This document shows positions 22,058 to 32,119 of a DNA stretch of 64,000 nt, in pieces. Numbering within the stretch: the first letter of the stretch is position 1; each line of letters opens with the position of its first letter. The DNA lies in the NCBI GenBank assembly GCA_002270565.1, contig NQMI01000086.1:71326-135325 (forward strand), in the 5' to 3' direction. The notes beneath the pieces are model-generated. The model saw only the letters and a program-made list of their open reading frames with translations, searched no databases and had not been told where the DNA came from. The DNA comes from Stenocarpella maydis. Lineage: Eukaryota > Ascomycota > Sordariomycetes > Diaporthales > Diaporthaceae. The position numbers and the translations under genes are program-made.

Positions 22058-23127
22058 GGTAGGTGTTGTCGTCGCTGTCGTCCTCTGTTGTTGGGCAGGA
22101 GGAGACCCTAACCCTGTGCAAGAGTGGGATGAAGGGGTCGGATATTGCTTGGGCCGGGGTTTTGAGTGTCAAGAGAAGAAGAAATCCTCCAGGATGGTTG
22201 GTTATGTTGAGACGTTATGGAGGAGTCCACGGATGTAGCACGAGTGTGAGTTGTTGCGAAGGCAGGCTGCGGGGAAGGTGCGTTGCATGAGACGGTACTT
22301 TGTCTTTGTATGAGTCTTGAGATGCAAGAAGGTGGTTGACGTGTGAGCCTGTGCCGCTTGGAGGGTGCGTTCAGCCAGTATTCAAATATCAAAGAGGGTT
22401 CCCTCAAAGCCAGGACTCTTCTCTCTCTCTCTCGCCCATCCCCATCACTCGATTACGCGCAGGACCCCTCGATGATAAATACGAATCGTAGATGGAACTT
22501 GTCATCGAGATTCCGAGCGGGTTTCGCACGCCAGAGAGAGTCACACCTCGAGCTCTGTTCGAGCGTGATGGCGACGCGTGACAAGGTTGCAGTGGAGTGT
22601 CGCGCTCTCACGCGAGGCTCACGCCCCCCCGCTTTTACCCGACCTGGTGCATGCAACTACAATGTACGGAGTACCCAGGTAGGTACCTAGGCAGGTACCT
22701 AGGCTAGGTACTACATTAGTCTACGTAGCTAGGCTGCACGTGTAGGTAGCTGGCCCAGAATGCGGCTAACAGTGAGGAATCGCTTCTTCCCGTCAGACGA
22801 GGCCACCTCTTTGCACACCTCCCAGCTCACCGGGCACCTCGAGACCGGATGGGTGCCCTCGACAGCTGAGAGTGTGATCCACTCCCCAAGATACCAGCCC
22901 GACGACTCGGCCTCACGCCCCTTTCCGCGGCCGTTTGCTGCAGCTGTTGACAACATCCGCCTCGTGTGACAGCCCTATAATTACCTAGGTGTCATCACCA
23001 TTTCCCCCCCCCCCCCCTGAAGGTGTTCCTTGGATATATCTAGAGCGGCCAGCGGTCCTGACACGTACGATCACGCTCACACAATGGTCCTGGTGACATC
23101 TCTTCTGGATCCGAATCAACCGACACC
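22058..23127. other. Divergent intergenic region between RAP1 and SWF1
   Basis: About 1.1 kb of promoter-type sequence. It contains overlapping AGGTACCTAGG motifs at about 22672-22740 and a run of 14 C at 23004-23017. No gene seen. Confidence 0.55.
22672..22740. repeat. Clustered AGGTACCTAGG-like palindromic motifs
   Basis: Successive units of the form AGGTACCTAGG and CTAGGTAC overlap here. The core GGTACC and CCTAGG are each self-complementary, so the tract can form small hairpins. Single copies of related motifs lie near 10255, 12485 and 22983. Confidence 0.7.
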
Positions 23128-24462
23128 ATGGGGACCTTTACCACCATCGCACTCCTGGTGCTCTTCATCTCGTTCATGACATTTGTAGCCTTCTTTGGCC
23201 GCCTCCCAGCACTCAGGTAGGGACAGCAATAGCATGCCATGACATACGTCTCACTGCTGTGAGGCATCCTGGGCTGCCGCAGCTGACCAGACGCTACCAG
23301 ACGCACTCCTATAGCATGGCTTCACCGGTTTCTCTGGATCACATTGCCGAGTTCCCTCTTGGCCCTGGACCGGAAGGTCACCTCCGGCCGGCTGTCGTCC
23401 TCGATGCGCCGCTTTGGCAACTACATGATGTATGATAGACATCCGACCGTGCTCATCTTCTTCCTGTCACTCCTCGTCGGCGGCGAGTATATGTACCTGC
23501 CCACCGTGTGGCCACAGCTGGGCTGCCTCCAGAAGGCCTTTGCGGTCCCGGCCATCGCCTGCCCGTACATCTTCCTGTACCTCGCATCGGCATCCGACCC
23601 CGGCTACATCACGCCTGAGAACCACGTAAAGCAGATGGCCCACTACCCATACGACTTCGCCCTGTTCCACCCGGGCTCACACTGCCGCACATGCAATCTC
23701 CTCAAGCCCGCCAGGTCCAAGCACTGCGCCATCTGCAAGCACTGCATCGCCAAGGCCGACCACCACTGCATCTTCATCAACGGCTGTGTCGGCGAGGGCA
23801 ACCTGCACTGGTTCATCCTGTTGCTCTTTAGCACGGCCGTCTTGACCGCCTACGGCTCATACATCGGCCTGTCGTTGCTCAGCACCAAGATGACAACGCG
23901 CTACCCGGGCTTTTCTATCTGGCCGCCTTCGGCCAAGGGGTACACATGGAACACATATTTTGTCATCTGGACCTGGGGCCTTCAGGACAACGTGGGAATG
24001 GGCAGCGTGACAATGTTGACGGCCCTCACATCCCCGCTCGTCTGGGGGCTATTCCTGTACAATGTCTACATGGTCTACGCCGGCACTACCACCAACGAGT
24101 CTCTTAAGTGGTCCGACTGGAAGCTCGAGATCGACGAGGGTTACGCTTTCAAGCGGCGCATGAGCCTGACCCGCCAGAAAGATCTCCGCATCGAGCCCGC
24201 CTGGACCAGATGGCCGGCCGAGGCCGAGCAGGTCCTCATTAGGACCGAGAGCGGCAACCCACCCAGGGCGGACAGCACTAACATCCCCGGCGTCGGAGAG
24301 TGGGAGCGGCCGAAAAGCCTGCGGGAGGTGGACAATCTGTACGACCTGGGCTTTTGGGAGAACATGCGCGAGGTTTTCTGGCCGAGATATCGCTTCTCCG
24401 GCGGCGGGATTCCGGTCAGTGAGAGGCCTCGGAGGAACGGGATGAAAAGGACGGACTCATAG
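23128..24462 (+). CDS. SWF1: Swf1-type DHHC palmitoyltransferase
   Basis: Exons 23128-23216 and 23301-24462, giving 416 residues. Swf1 S-acylates juxtamembrane cysteines of SNAREs and other ER/Golgi membrane proteins. Residues 5-25 form the first membrane helix (TIALLVLFISFMTFVAFFG). A second helical pair spans about 75-125, then the Cys-rich domain starts near residue 158 (HCRTCNLLKPARSKHCAICKHC). The catalytic DHHC is at residues 183-186 within ADHHCIFINGCVGEGNLHWF. Two more helices follow, then a cytosolic tail of about 120 residues. The donor is GTAGGG. Two AG acceptors lie 10 bp apart (23290 and 23300); only the second keeps the frame and yields RTPIAWLHRFLW, as in relatives. The gene converges on the EngB-type GTPase with 111 bp between the stops. 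Confidence 0.92.
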
Positions 24463-24573
24463 AGTGGGCTTTCCAGCATCTGTTAAATACGGAGTTTTCG
24501 GAGCAGCATTCAGATTAATGTATTCAAATCCTATGGCCTGGGTGTGGAAGAAGAGCATGACCGCCATAAAGGA

Positions 24574-25986
24574 CTAGAACGAGGCCTGGCCCAGCTGCCT
24601 CCTCGTCTTAGGCCGTTCTATGGCTGCCTCCATCAGACCCATCTGGTCGACGCGTTGCCTAGCCCTCCAGGGCCTCACTCTTCCTCGGCCAACCGGTGCG
24701 GGCGCCTGCCCTCCAGGCTCTTCGACCTCGACAGCGGGCTGGCTCTGGGCCGGCGGTATTGAGGATGGCGCCGTGCTGAACACCAGCTGGTCGAAAGGCA
24801 CAATCTCGGGCTGCGCAGCCTCAAACTCCCGCACGGGAGTGGCAAGATGGCCTGCGAGCCTACATATCGAGAGCCTCGCGCCGTCGATACCCATGCCGCC
24901 TAGCTTCGGATCACCCGCACCCGTGATGAAGATCTCGGGGCTCCAGCCGCTACCCTCGAACCAGTCCATCTCTCCTGCCTTCTCTACGGCCCTCATCTCC
25001 TGCCAGATGTGCAAGCAAGCCTGCCTCAGCGGCCCACTGCTCTCCCACACGAGGGCATCCCTGTCACTGACCAGCTTGTCCGCCTTTGTCAGGACCACGC
25101 TCGTCTTGAGCCCCGCGTCCCTCAACACCTCCAGCACCATGCTATCGCCCTGCTTGACCCCAGCCACCGCGTCGATGAGCAGGACTGCGCCGTGGAGGAC
25201 CTCCCTCCGGTTGATGTACTTCAAGATCTCCTCGCCCCAGTCCGCGCGCGAGTTGAGCCCATAGCCCGGCATGTCCATCACGATCAGGCTGTGCCGGGGC
25301 ATGGGCTCCCTGGGCCTCCCCTCGGCGGCCCTGCGCTCGGCGCGCCCCCGCCCGCCCTGCTTGCGCGCCTCCTGCTCGGCCCGCGTCAGCGGCCTCGCCG
25401 AGAGCGGGGGGCCGAAGCCGTAGGCGTTCATGGTCTTTGTGCAGCCGGCCTTGGCGCTCGTGATGGCGATGCCGGCGCGGTTGTTCTTGGACCCGTGGCT
25501 CGCGCCCGCCTTCTTGCCGCCCAGGCCCGCCAGGGCGTTGATGAGGGTCGACTTGCCCACGTTGGACCGCCCAAGCACGCACACCTCGGGGGTGCGCGTG
25601 TTGATGGGCAGGTGGAGGAAGCGGGGCGCCGAGTATAGGAACTTGGGGTTGCTGAAGAGGGAGGCGGACCGGGTGAGGTCGGAGGGTGGGGTGTCGGAGA
25701 TGAGGTGTGCGACGGGCGGCTGGACGGGCGGGGGGGAGGGGTGGAAGGAGAGGGCGCGAGGAGGGCCACCGTCGCGGCTGTGCGCTGGGGGAGGAGGGGA
25801 GGGAGGCGATGGTGGTGCGCGCGATGGTCTAGCCGACCTCGAGTAGGGTCGTAGGCTGCAGGTACGGAGGGGCACTGCATGCTCGAATCGGTGCGCAGCC
25901 ATGACCACCGCCTGCAGGAACACGGGCCGTAGGGCTGGTGGCATGGCCAGCAGACTGGCTATACCTCGTGGGGGCATTGTCCGCAT
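24574..25986 (-). CDS. EngB/YihA-type GTPase, probably mitochondrial (Mrx8-like)
   Basis: Single exon. I place the start at 25986 (MRTMPPRGIASLLAMP), giving 470 residues; the frame is open 80 codons further up, and 25977 or 25944 are alternatives. EngB-family GTPases assist large ribosomal subunit assembly in bacteria, and yeast Mrx8 is the mitochondrial relative. Numbering from 25986, G1 is GRSNVGKS at 139-146, a G2-like threonine lies in GCTKTMNAYGF (about 181-191), G3 is DMPGYG at 238-243 and G4 is TKADK at 300-304. The first 120 residues are Arg/Ser/Ala/Pro-rich without acidic residues, as in a matrix presequence plus linker. An insert of about 45 Arg/Gly/Glu-rich residues sits between G2 and G3. 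The upstream extension is not used here because it would run to within 60 bp of the divergent FMC1 start. Confidence 0.85.
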   Translation of the reverse strand: MRTMPPRGIASLLAMPPALRPVFLQAVVMAAHRFEHAVPLRTCSLRPYSRSARPSRAPPSPPSPPPPAHSRDGGPPRALSFHPSPPPVQPPVAHLISDTPPSDLTRSASLFSNPKFLYSAPRFLHLPINTRTPEVCVLGRSNVGKSTLINALAGLGGKKAGASHGSKNNRAGIAITSAKAGCTKTMNAYGFGPPLSARPLTRAEQEARKQGGRGRAERRAAEGRPREPMPRHSLIVMDMPGYGLNSRADWGEEILKYINRREVLHGAVLLIDAVAGVKQGDSMVLEVLRDAGLKTSVVLTKADKLVSDRDALVWESSGPLRQACLHIWQEMRAVEKAGEMDWFEGSGWSPEIFITGAGDPKLGGMGIDGARLSICRLAGHLATPVREFEAAQPEIVPFDQLVFSTAPSSIPPAQSQPAVEVEEPGGQAPAPVGRGRVRPWRARQRVDQMGLMEAAIERPKTRRQLGQASF

Positions 25987-26285
25987 GTGAGATGCGACCC
26001 CACCACGTGTGCTGCTCAGGGGGGGATTGCGCCGGGCTGAGACGGTGTCTGCTGATGGTCGATGTCTCTGAGGAGTACGGAATGCGGAATCCGGCCCCAA
26101 GAAAATTCGCCGGTGACGACGCTGCAGCGGGTGACCTCCGGCAGGCATGGCAGCTCCTCGGCCCAGCTCCCGGCTGGCAAGGTTGCTTGGGCAGTTCTCC
26201 ACCTGCGACTTCATCGCCGTGACCATTTTCTTGCTTGGATTTGGTTGGATCTCACTGCATTGCGCTCCACGACACTCTCATCGCC
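25987..26285. promoter_or_regulatory. Short divergent promoter between two mitochondrial genes
   Basis: 300 bp between the EngB-type GTPase (-) and FMC1 (+). No TATA box seen. Both flanking products are predicted mitochondrial assembly factors. Confidence 0.5.
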
Positions 26286-26603
26286 ATGTCTGCATCAACA
26301 GCCCCGCGGCTCCGCTCCCTCTACCGCTCCTTCCTGCGGGAGCTACCGCCCCGGCCCATTCTCTCCAAGACACCATCGCCGATCCACCAGCGTCTGCGCG
26401 AGCACTTCCGCCCCGACAGAGCCCCGGAGCACGCCGTCGCCCAAGCAGAACAGTATCTTGCATACGTCCGCGCGCAGAGGACCTATGTCACACTTCTTGA
26501 GAGATACAACCCCGGCATGGGAATGGACGAGGAGGAGCGAGTGCGGTTGACAGCGAGGAGGGTCGGCATGAACCTGCCCATCGAGTTCGACAAGGGGAAA
26601 TGA
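26286..26603 (+). CDS. FMC1: Fmc1-type LYR protein, ATP synthase assembly factor
   Basis: Single exon, 105 residues. The motif RLRSLYRSFLRELP (residues 8-21) is the LYR signature, with L-Y-R at 12-14. Fmc1 works in the matrix with Atp12 in assembling the F1 part of ATP synthase. The rest is helical and basic (QRLREHFRPDR, then AEQYLAYVRAQRTYVTLLERY) and ends in RVGMNLPIEFDKG, which fits the family. Its size also fits (about 105-155 residues in the family). An upstream in-frame ATG at 26235 would add 17 residues and cannot be excluded. FMC1 is divergent from the EngB-type GTPase. Confidence 0.88.
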   Translation: MSASTAPRLRSLYRSFLRELPPRPILSKTPSPIHQRLREHFRPDRAPEHAVAQAEQYLAYVRAQRTYVTLLERYNPGMGMDEEERVRLTARRVGMNLPIEFDKGK

Positions 26604-27944
26604 TCCCAGCCATGCCTGTTGGGAAGGACTTTATATCACGCGGCGGAGCGGACATGAAGAAATCGCGCCATGGCCGCCACGCTCATCACTGCAGACAACT
26701 ATCGAGGTTCCGTGCCTGGCAGAGGCGGCTCACCCGAGTGGCTTCGCGAAGAACGACTGGCTTCGGGGAGGCTCGGATTAGGGGAGATGGTCACTAGCAT
26801 GGGATGTGTCTCGATGTCTCTGATATATATTCTCCTGCGCAGCACATACTGGAGAGAAAGACGTGCAGCTTGAAAGCGAAATATGGGTTGGTTTGAAGCC
26901 GTGAAGGTGCCATGGGTTGACCTGGCCCTTGGATGATACCAAGATACAACCGACTAGGAGAGAACCTAGCCATTACTCATGCGCGGGCCGGCGCGCACTT
27001 GACATAAACCCACACGTCGAGACGGGATCATCAATAGAATCAGCCTTTCGGGCGCTTGGTTGCGCATTGGCAATCATTGTTGACATAGGGTGTCCGAATG
27101 TCTGCCTCGTCTCGTACTCGCGATATATCCACTGGTCTACGCTCCGTTCCTGCGAATGCAAATATCCCATTTCTATCTAGGGCTTTCTCACTTTTCATGG
27201 CCGGTTCGCGATGACTCAAGCACCGGTCAGCCTCACATCGTCCTCAGAGGTTTACTTGTCTAGCCCCTCCACCGGCACGTACTCCTCCATCTAGTACAAC
27301 ATGCCATTGTAAGATCTGTTGTGAGGCTCAGTAAGGATGTTAACGTCCTCACCTCGTCCGAGGGCCAATCAATATTATTATTCTCTGTTTGACCTCTTGC
27401 GAAGCATCTCAACAAAGCAAGACTGCGTAGGTAACCTCAGTCAATTATACAGCCTGGTCACCTTGTCCCCTCAAGATCTCACATACCCTGGGTTCAGGAA
27501 CTGGTTTCCGTAACGTGTGAATGCTACGACGTGCTGAGGAATACGAGTGCTTGGTCAACTGCTCGCTTCGATACAACCCAATGCAGGCTGCAATATGGTT
27601 ACCAACCTTGGAAGAAATACTGAAATGATTTTAATCTCGTTTAGGTTCAATAACTATGGGCTACACTTTCCGTTTTGAAAGCCACCTAGGCGTTTTTGCA
27701 ACGTTGGTCAAGCGCACGATGTCGTACTCGGGTTGTTCAAATATTCGAACCCACCGTCGTCAAGCGCGGAAACAAGGTTCACCCGGAAAACTTACCATTC
27801 ACTCATGGCAAAGGCCAGCTATTGCGGCCTCTTCCTGGATGCCGAGTGAGCCGTCGGGCCCGAGACCTGCTCCGTAAGTTCGTAGTAAACTTCGCAAGGG
27901 AATTAGAGCACGAGATGAGTTGTTCATAAGAGAAACGGACCATA

Positions 27945-27960
27945 TCATACATATGTATGA
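27945..27960. promoter_or_regulatory. 16 bp perfect palindrome upstream of the LysM gene
   Basis: TCATACATATGTATGA reads the same on both strands and lies 162 bp before the LysM start codon. It could bind a dimeric regulator, or it may be chance in AT-rich DNA. Confidence 0.5.
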
Positions 27961-27992
27961 CGCTTCCAATTCATGCGGCTCCACGGTCAGCA

Positions 27993-28000
27993 TATATAAA
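27993..28000 (+). promoter_or_regulatory. TATA box of the LysM gene
   Basis: TATATAAA lies about 125 bp before the start codon at 28122, the usual range for a fungal TATA element with a short leader. Confidence 0.6.
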
Positions 28001-28121
28001 TACCAAGGCTGAATTCTTTTACCACTGAAAACGGGTATTTGATGATCCAGCAGCCGTGTGGTCCTTCTCCCTCGCTCCAGTCTCTTATTGAGCAACGCTC
28101 CAGATTTCTTCTGCCGAAACA

Positions 28122-28793
28122 ATGCAGTCACTCAGCCTTCGTCTACTCGTAACCAGCCTGCTCGGCATAGCCACCGCCTCCAACGTAGGCACGCCGGCAC
28201 ATTCAAGCCTTGTCTACAAACGATCGAGCTGTGAGGCTCGCAATGTCTTTTTTCACTTCAACGACTCCACCATCGGCGTCATGCCCTCCTGCTCGTGGAA
28301 CGTCATCAACCTTGCTGCCTTGAGCATTTCGCAACAAACCCTCCCACGCGCCTTGTCCGTGCGGCAGAGCACAAACTGCACCAATGGCCCCATTGTCAAA
28401 TACACCGTGGTTTCTGGCGATTCCCTGGAACGGATCGCAGCGGCCTTCAACAGTGGCGTGTGTGACATCGCAAGCGCCAGTGGCATAGACAACCCGAACT
28501 TCATCGTGGCAGGCCAGGTTCTGACCGTCCCAACCAACGTCTGTGACCCGGACAATGATAGCTGCATCACGCCCCCGGGATCGAGGCCCTGCGTTCCACA
28601 AGATGAGGGCGTGGACGCCACGTATGAGATCCAGGCTGGCAACACGTTCTTCATTATCGGGCAGCAATTTAACATCACAGTGGACGCAATCCAGGCAGCC
28701 AACCCTTGCGTGGACCCTGGCACTCTGCAGGTTGGGCAGGACATTAACATTCCTATCTGTCCAGACTGCAATGCATCTACGTGCAGTGGCTGA
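28122..28793 (+). CDS. Secreted protein with two LysM domains (candidate chitin-binding effector)
   Basis: Single exon, 223 residues. Residues 1-20 form a signal peptide (basic-poor, Leu-rich, ending in GIATAS). A Lys-Arg pair at 33-34 (VYKR|SS) is a possible Kex2 site. LysM 1 spans about 93-138 (KYTVVSGDSLERIAAAFNSG to QVLTVPTNVC). LysM 2 spans about 168-212 (YEIQAGNTFFIIGQQFNI to GQDINIPIC). The cysteine spacing around both domains (C86, C114, C141, C148, C157, C196, C213, C216, C221) suggests disulfides. In the family such proteins bind chitin oligomers and either mask the wall or blunt host chitin perception. There is no catalytic domain, so an effector or wall-shielding role is inferred. 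A TATA box and palindrome precede it. Confidence 0.9.
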   Translation: MQSLSLRLLVTSLLGIATASNVGTPAHSSLVYKRSSCEARNVFFHFNDSTIGVMPSCSWNVINLAALSISQQTLPRALSVRQSTNCTNGPIVKYTVVSGDSLERIAAAFNSGVCDIASASGIDNPNFIVAGQVLTVPTNVCDPDNDSCITPPGSRPCVPQDEGVDATYEIQAGNTFFIIGQQFNITVDAIQAANPCVDPGTLQVGQDINIPICPDCNASTCSG

Positions 28794-28900
28794 ACAATAT
28801 TCTTATTTGAGTCGAAGAGGCAATTCATTTGAGTGACTCCTTCTCAGCTAGTATATTGTTGGCCACGCATGGTAACAGGACATATATAACCCCTCCGTGT

Positions 28901-28938
28901 CTTTTTCTTTTTCTTTTTCTTCCTTTCTTCCTTTTTTC
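28901..28938. repeat. (CTTTTT)n microsatellite
   Basis: Near-perfect CTTTTT units grading into CTTTCTTCC-type pyrimidine sequence, 3' of the LysM gene. Confidence 0.9.
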
Positions 28939-29080
28939 CAGGAATTTGAATTGCTTGGAGGCTCCGTGTTCAATGTTTGCTATCCTTGATAATGAAGGTG
29001 TTTTGGAATCAAATTAGTCGAACACCTCCTGATAGCCCGAGCAAGACCACTTCGTTTGTTCCTATGACTATTCCACAACC

Positions 29081-29971
29081 TCACGCGTCGTGGAGCACCA
29101 AACACCGGACCTCAATGCTCTGCCGAGATTCTTTGTCCTGATAAATCGGGTCCTCAAAAGCTGAATGAAGCGCCCGTCGCGCTACGGACCCATTCGAGTC
29201 GAAGCATTTTATGAGGAGGACTTCCTCAGGACTCTGGAGATGCTTATAGTACCAGCGGTGATTTGGATTATGTCGCACAACCCATTGTTCTCCGTAGTAG
29301 TCATCCTCAATCATCACCGCTGCGACAAGATCCGCATCAGGTACCGTGTTTGCATCAGCGACGGCAATCGGGTCTTTTTCAATTGTCCTGATGGGACGCC
29401 AGACATTTATGATCTGGTATCTCTTCTGAACCAAATCGTCTGCTTCCTTAGGAAGCTCCCATCTCAGCCGTAGTTCTGCTCCGTCGTAGGACTGATCAAC
29501 GTGTGTTTTCGTGACGGGCCCGCGGTTTGCAAGGTTCTTCAGGCCCAGATGATGCCAATGAGTTGGTCCCCGTCTGACCTTATGATTGAAGATGTGGACA
29601 CGACTGGCTCCCGTAGCCCGTTTCAGGAGCTCTTTGCACTCGGGATAATAGACGCTTTCGATGCTGTCGTCGTCAATAAACTCCTTTTCCTGGCTCGGAC
29701 TTCGGCAATATAGGAAACCGTGGCCGTCGAGAGTGTAGTGTTCCTCATTACCGCTAATATCGGATATGACAACGCTATGAGGCAGATGAGGCCGCTCGTT
29801 TGTTATCCTCCCTTTTCCTATGACGATAGGTGTCGGCTTAGATCCGTCACCGGGATCGTCCCAATAGTTCAGCATGGTTGCTACGTCATGGCTGCCCTCC
29901 TGTGCATTGAGGCCTGAATGCACTCCCGGAGAAGGTAGACCGACTTGACGTTTTGCTACCTCGGTTGACAT
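29081..29971 (-). CDS. AsaB/CmcJ-like oxygenase
   Basis: Single exon. The start at 29971 gives 296 residues; the frame is open upstream to 30103. This is the fungal family annotated as AsaB-like hydroxylase/desaturase, related to the CmcJ chain of cephamycin methoxylation. Its fold is non-heme iron oxygenase-like and its members sit in secondary-metabolite clusters. Visible landmarks (numbering from 29971): HIFNHKVRR at about 126-134, the putative iron ligands H157 and D159 in KTHVDQSYDGAELRLRW, then RYQIINVWRPI, a DPIAVAD element, SPEEVLLIKCFDS and finally H269 in ALHSAFEDP. All the family's usual positions are present, so it should be active. The substrate is unknown. It lies next to another iron oxygenase. 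Confidence 0.85.
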   Translation of the reverse strand: MSTEVAKRQVGLPSPGVHSGLNAQEGSHDVATMLNYWDDPGDGSKPTPIVIGKGRITNERPHLPHSVVISDISGNEEHYTLDGHGFLYCRSPSQEKEFIDDDSIESVYYPECKELLKRATGASRVHIFNHKVRRGPTHWHHLGLKNLANRGPVTKTHVDQSYDGAELRLRWELPKEADDLVQKRYQIINVWRPIRTIEKDPIAVADANTVPDADLVAAVMIEDDYYGEQWVVRHNPNHRWYYKHLQSPEEVLLIKCFDSNGSVARRALHSAFEDPIYQDKESRQSIEVRCLVLHDA

Positions 29972-30904
29972 GGTGTCGGAACTGATGTCGAGTATTCTGA
30001 ATCTGTCGGCAAAAGACCACCTCAATGTTTGGCTCCCTTGTAAGCGGATATCTGGAGAAGATTGCGCCTCCAGTAATATGTCCGCCGGCGTAAACCGCGT
30101 CACGAGCGCCCCGAGAGTGCTACGTCGTTGCTTGGGCCTACTATCTGCCGAGCTTGGCGGAATGCAAAGTAACTGTGTGACTGATTGCTGTCAAGATTGC
30201 GTGGCAAACATCCCTCCCCCACAATTATTGGGGCGCTGATCAAAGCCAAGGGAACGCAACGTTTTGAATCGGAGCATTCACCTGGCACGTTGTCTGGTTG
30301 GATGTGCATGGTGATATACACCTGGATTGACTGCAGTATATGGAGCTTTCCGTATTTAACCGGTGATATTTGCAGTATTGGGAAAAGCGGGAGGTCGTCA
30401 TGAACGCTGTTTTAGGCAGGCGAGTGGAAACCTGGGTGTCAAGATAAGGTTTGGGTCGTAAGTCGCCCCGCCGGTTCCTAAGCGCTCTGTCCTATGACAA
30501 TTTTAGATGGAATTGTATGTTATAACTCAACGGATCCGCTGGTGGTCATATAGGGTTGCAACGAACCAATAGGCAAGGCTATGAAGCTCCAGATAAGCCC
30601 TACCCATCGGACCGGAGCTCATTGACTTGCGCACTTCTATTAGAAATCATTGAGTGCCAAGGAAGAACTTATTACTCCATATTATATGTTTACGCGGCGC
30701 TGTGTTTAGCCAGATCATCAAATTCATGATCGGCATGAGTTGAGCGTTGGAGCCAGCTTGCGCATTACTGCCTCCAACAATAGCTTAATCCTTATATGAA
30801 CCGCGCCCGCTTTATTTGATTCACCAAAGCCATCAACTGAATACCAACTGTCAAGGTAACCACTACAGCCGGTTTTCACTTTTCGCACCTTTTCAACCTC
30901 TATC
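29972..30904. promoter_or_regulatory. Divergent region between two oxygenase genes
   Basis: 930 bp between the AsaB-like gene (-) and the 2-oxoglutarate oxygenase (+). The frames seen are antisense extensions without motifs. A shared regulatory region is plausible but no site was recognised. Confidence 0.5.
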
Positions 30905-32119
30905 ATGGCTATCCAGGAAGCAATCCCAGAATCCGTTGAGTGGAACGGGAAGAAGACCCCCGTCTACCCGATGGAGACTATCAGTTTCGAGCGTCTCCTT
31001 TCTCAGGAGCCAGCCGAGCTGGAGAAGGTTGTTCGGTGCTGCGAGAAGGAGGGTTTCTTCTACCTTGACCTTCAGGGAATTGATGGCCGACGGATGTTGG
31101 AAGACCAGCAGAAGACTCTCGAGCTTATGCACCGATTCTTCGAGTCTCCTCTTGAGGTGAAGAATCAGTATGGGCTGATATCACCCCATCTCGGGTATGT
31201 CACAGATGATCAATGATAACATCCAGCTCTTTTCCGAGATGTGCTGATCACCTGGGATACTAGTTACGAGCCCGTTGGCTCACGCACCGGTGTTTTCAAG
31301 GACACAAAGGATGGGTACGAAATGATCAAGGTTTGTGGGCATCCATCACCATGCAGAATGTAAATACGGGCGGTGTGAGCTCACTCAGTTATTCGTGGTT
31401 CTCGATAGGTTGCCCGAGACGAGATTCAGAAGTCCAGCCCCCATCTTCCCACCGTCATCAAGAACAGCCCTGATATCAAGATCCTGGAGAACGCCATTGC
31501 GGGCTGCAACATCATCACCAAGACTATCTTGGCGTCGCTCTCTTCGGGACTCGGTCTCACGGGTGCTGCAAGGTTTGAAAACACTCACCGTAACGACCGA
31601 CCATCCACTACCACCCTCGCCATGATGCACTACATCCCGACCGACCCTGCCGCCCAAAAGATCGGGCACCAGAAGCACACCGACATCAGCTCACTGACCC
31701 TGCTCTTCAGCGAGCAGTGGGGATTGCAGATCCGCCCACCTGGGGCCCGCGAGTTCGGGTTCGTGAAGCCCAAAGATGGCTGTGCGATTGTGAACGTCGG
31801 TGACTCGCTGCGCTTCGCGAGCAGACACAAGATGCAGTCATGCATTCACCGCGTTGTGCCCTTCGACCCGACCGAGCACCGCTACTCGATCGCGTACTTC
31901 CTCCGGGCCGAGGACTCGACCATGTTCACCGACAGTGAAGGTAGATACATCACGGCTGGTCAGTGGCACGACGAGAAGTTCTTCGCTTTCACCAATCCGC
32001 CCGAGCTTCTGGCCGACGTGCCACCCTCGATGATTCTAGGTGGGATGAAGGAGGAGGAGGATACCGAGGCTGCTGCCCCAGCCCCAAGTGCGCCAAAGGA
32101 GATCGCGGTCGAGACTTGA
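30905..32119 (+). CDS. 2-oxoglutarate/Fe(II)-dependent oxygenase (isopenicillin N synthase-like)
   Basis: Exons 30905-31194, 31264-31330 and 31409-32119, giving 355 residues. The N-terminal DIOX_N-like region (residues 22-85) has CCEKEGFFYLDLQGID. The catalytic double-stranded beta-helix carries H209 and D211 (HQKHTDISSLTLLF) and H266 (SCIHRVVP) as iron ligands, with R277 and S279 in HRYSIAYFLR for 2-oxoglutarate. Intron 1 (GTATGT...TACTAG) is phase 2 and intron 2 (GTTTGT...CGATAG) is phase 0; together they join SPHLG to YEPVGSRTGVFKDTKDGYEM and on to IKVARDEIQ. An Ala/Glu-rich tail ends the protein. Family members hydroxylate, desaturate or cyclise metabolites. The neighbourhood suggests a tailoring role, which is inference. 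Confidence 0.9.

Larger units (their letters stand above)
26604..28121. other. 1.5 kb gene-free region upstream of the LysM gene
   Basis: AT-richer than the FMC1 side. Short plus-strand frames lack motifs. The 3' end holds the LysM promoter elements listed separately. This is the point where the window changes from core to accessory genes. Confidence 0.55.

Noticed and set aside
25987..26226. 80-codon upstream extension of the EngB-type GTPase
   Set aside because: Open but unlike a presequence, and it would leave only about 60 bp to the FMC1 start.
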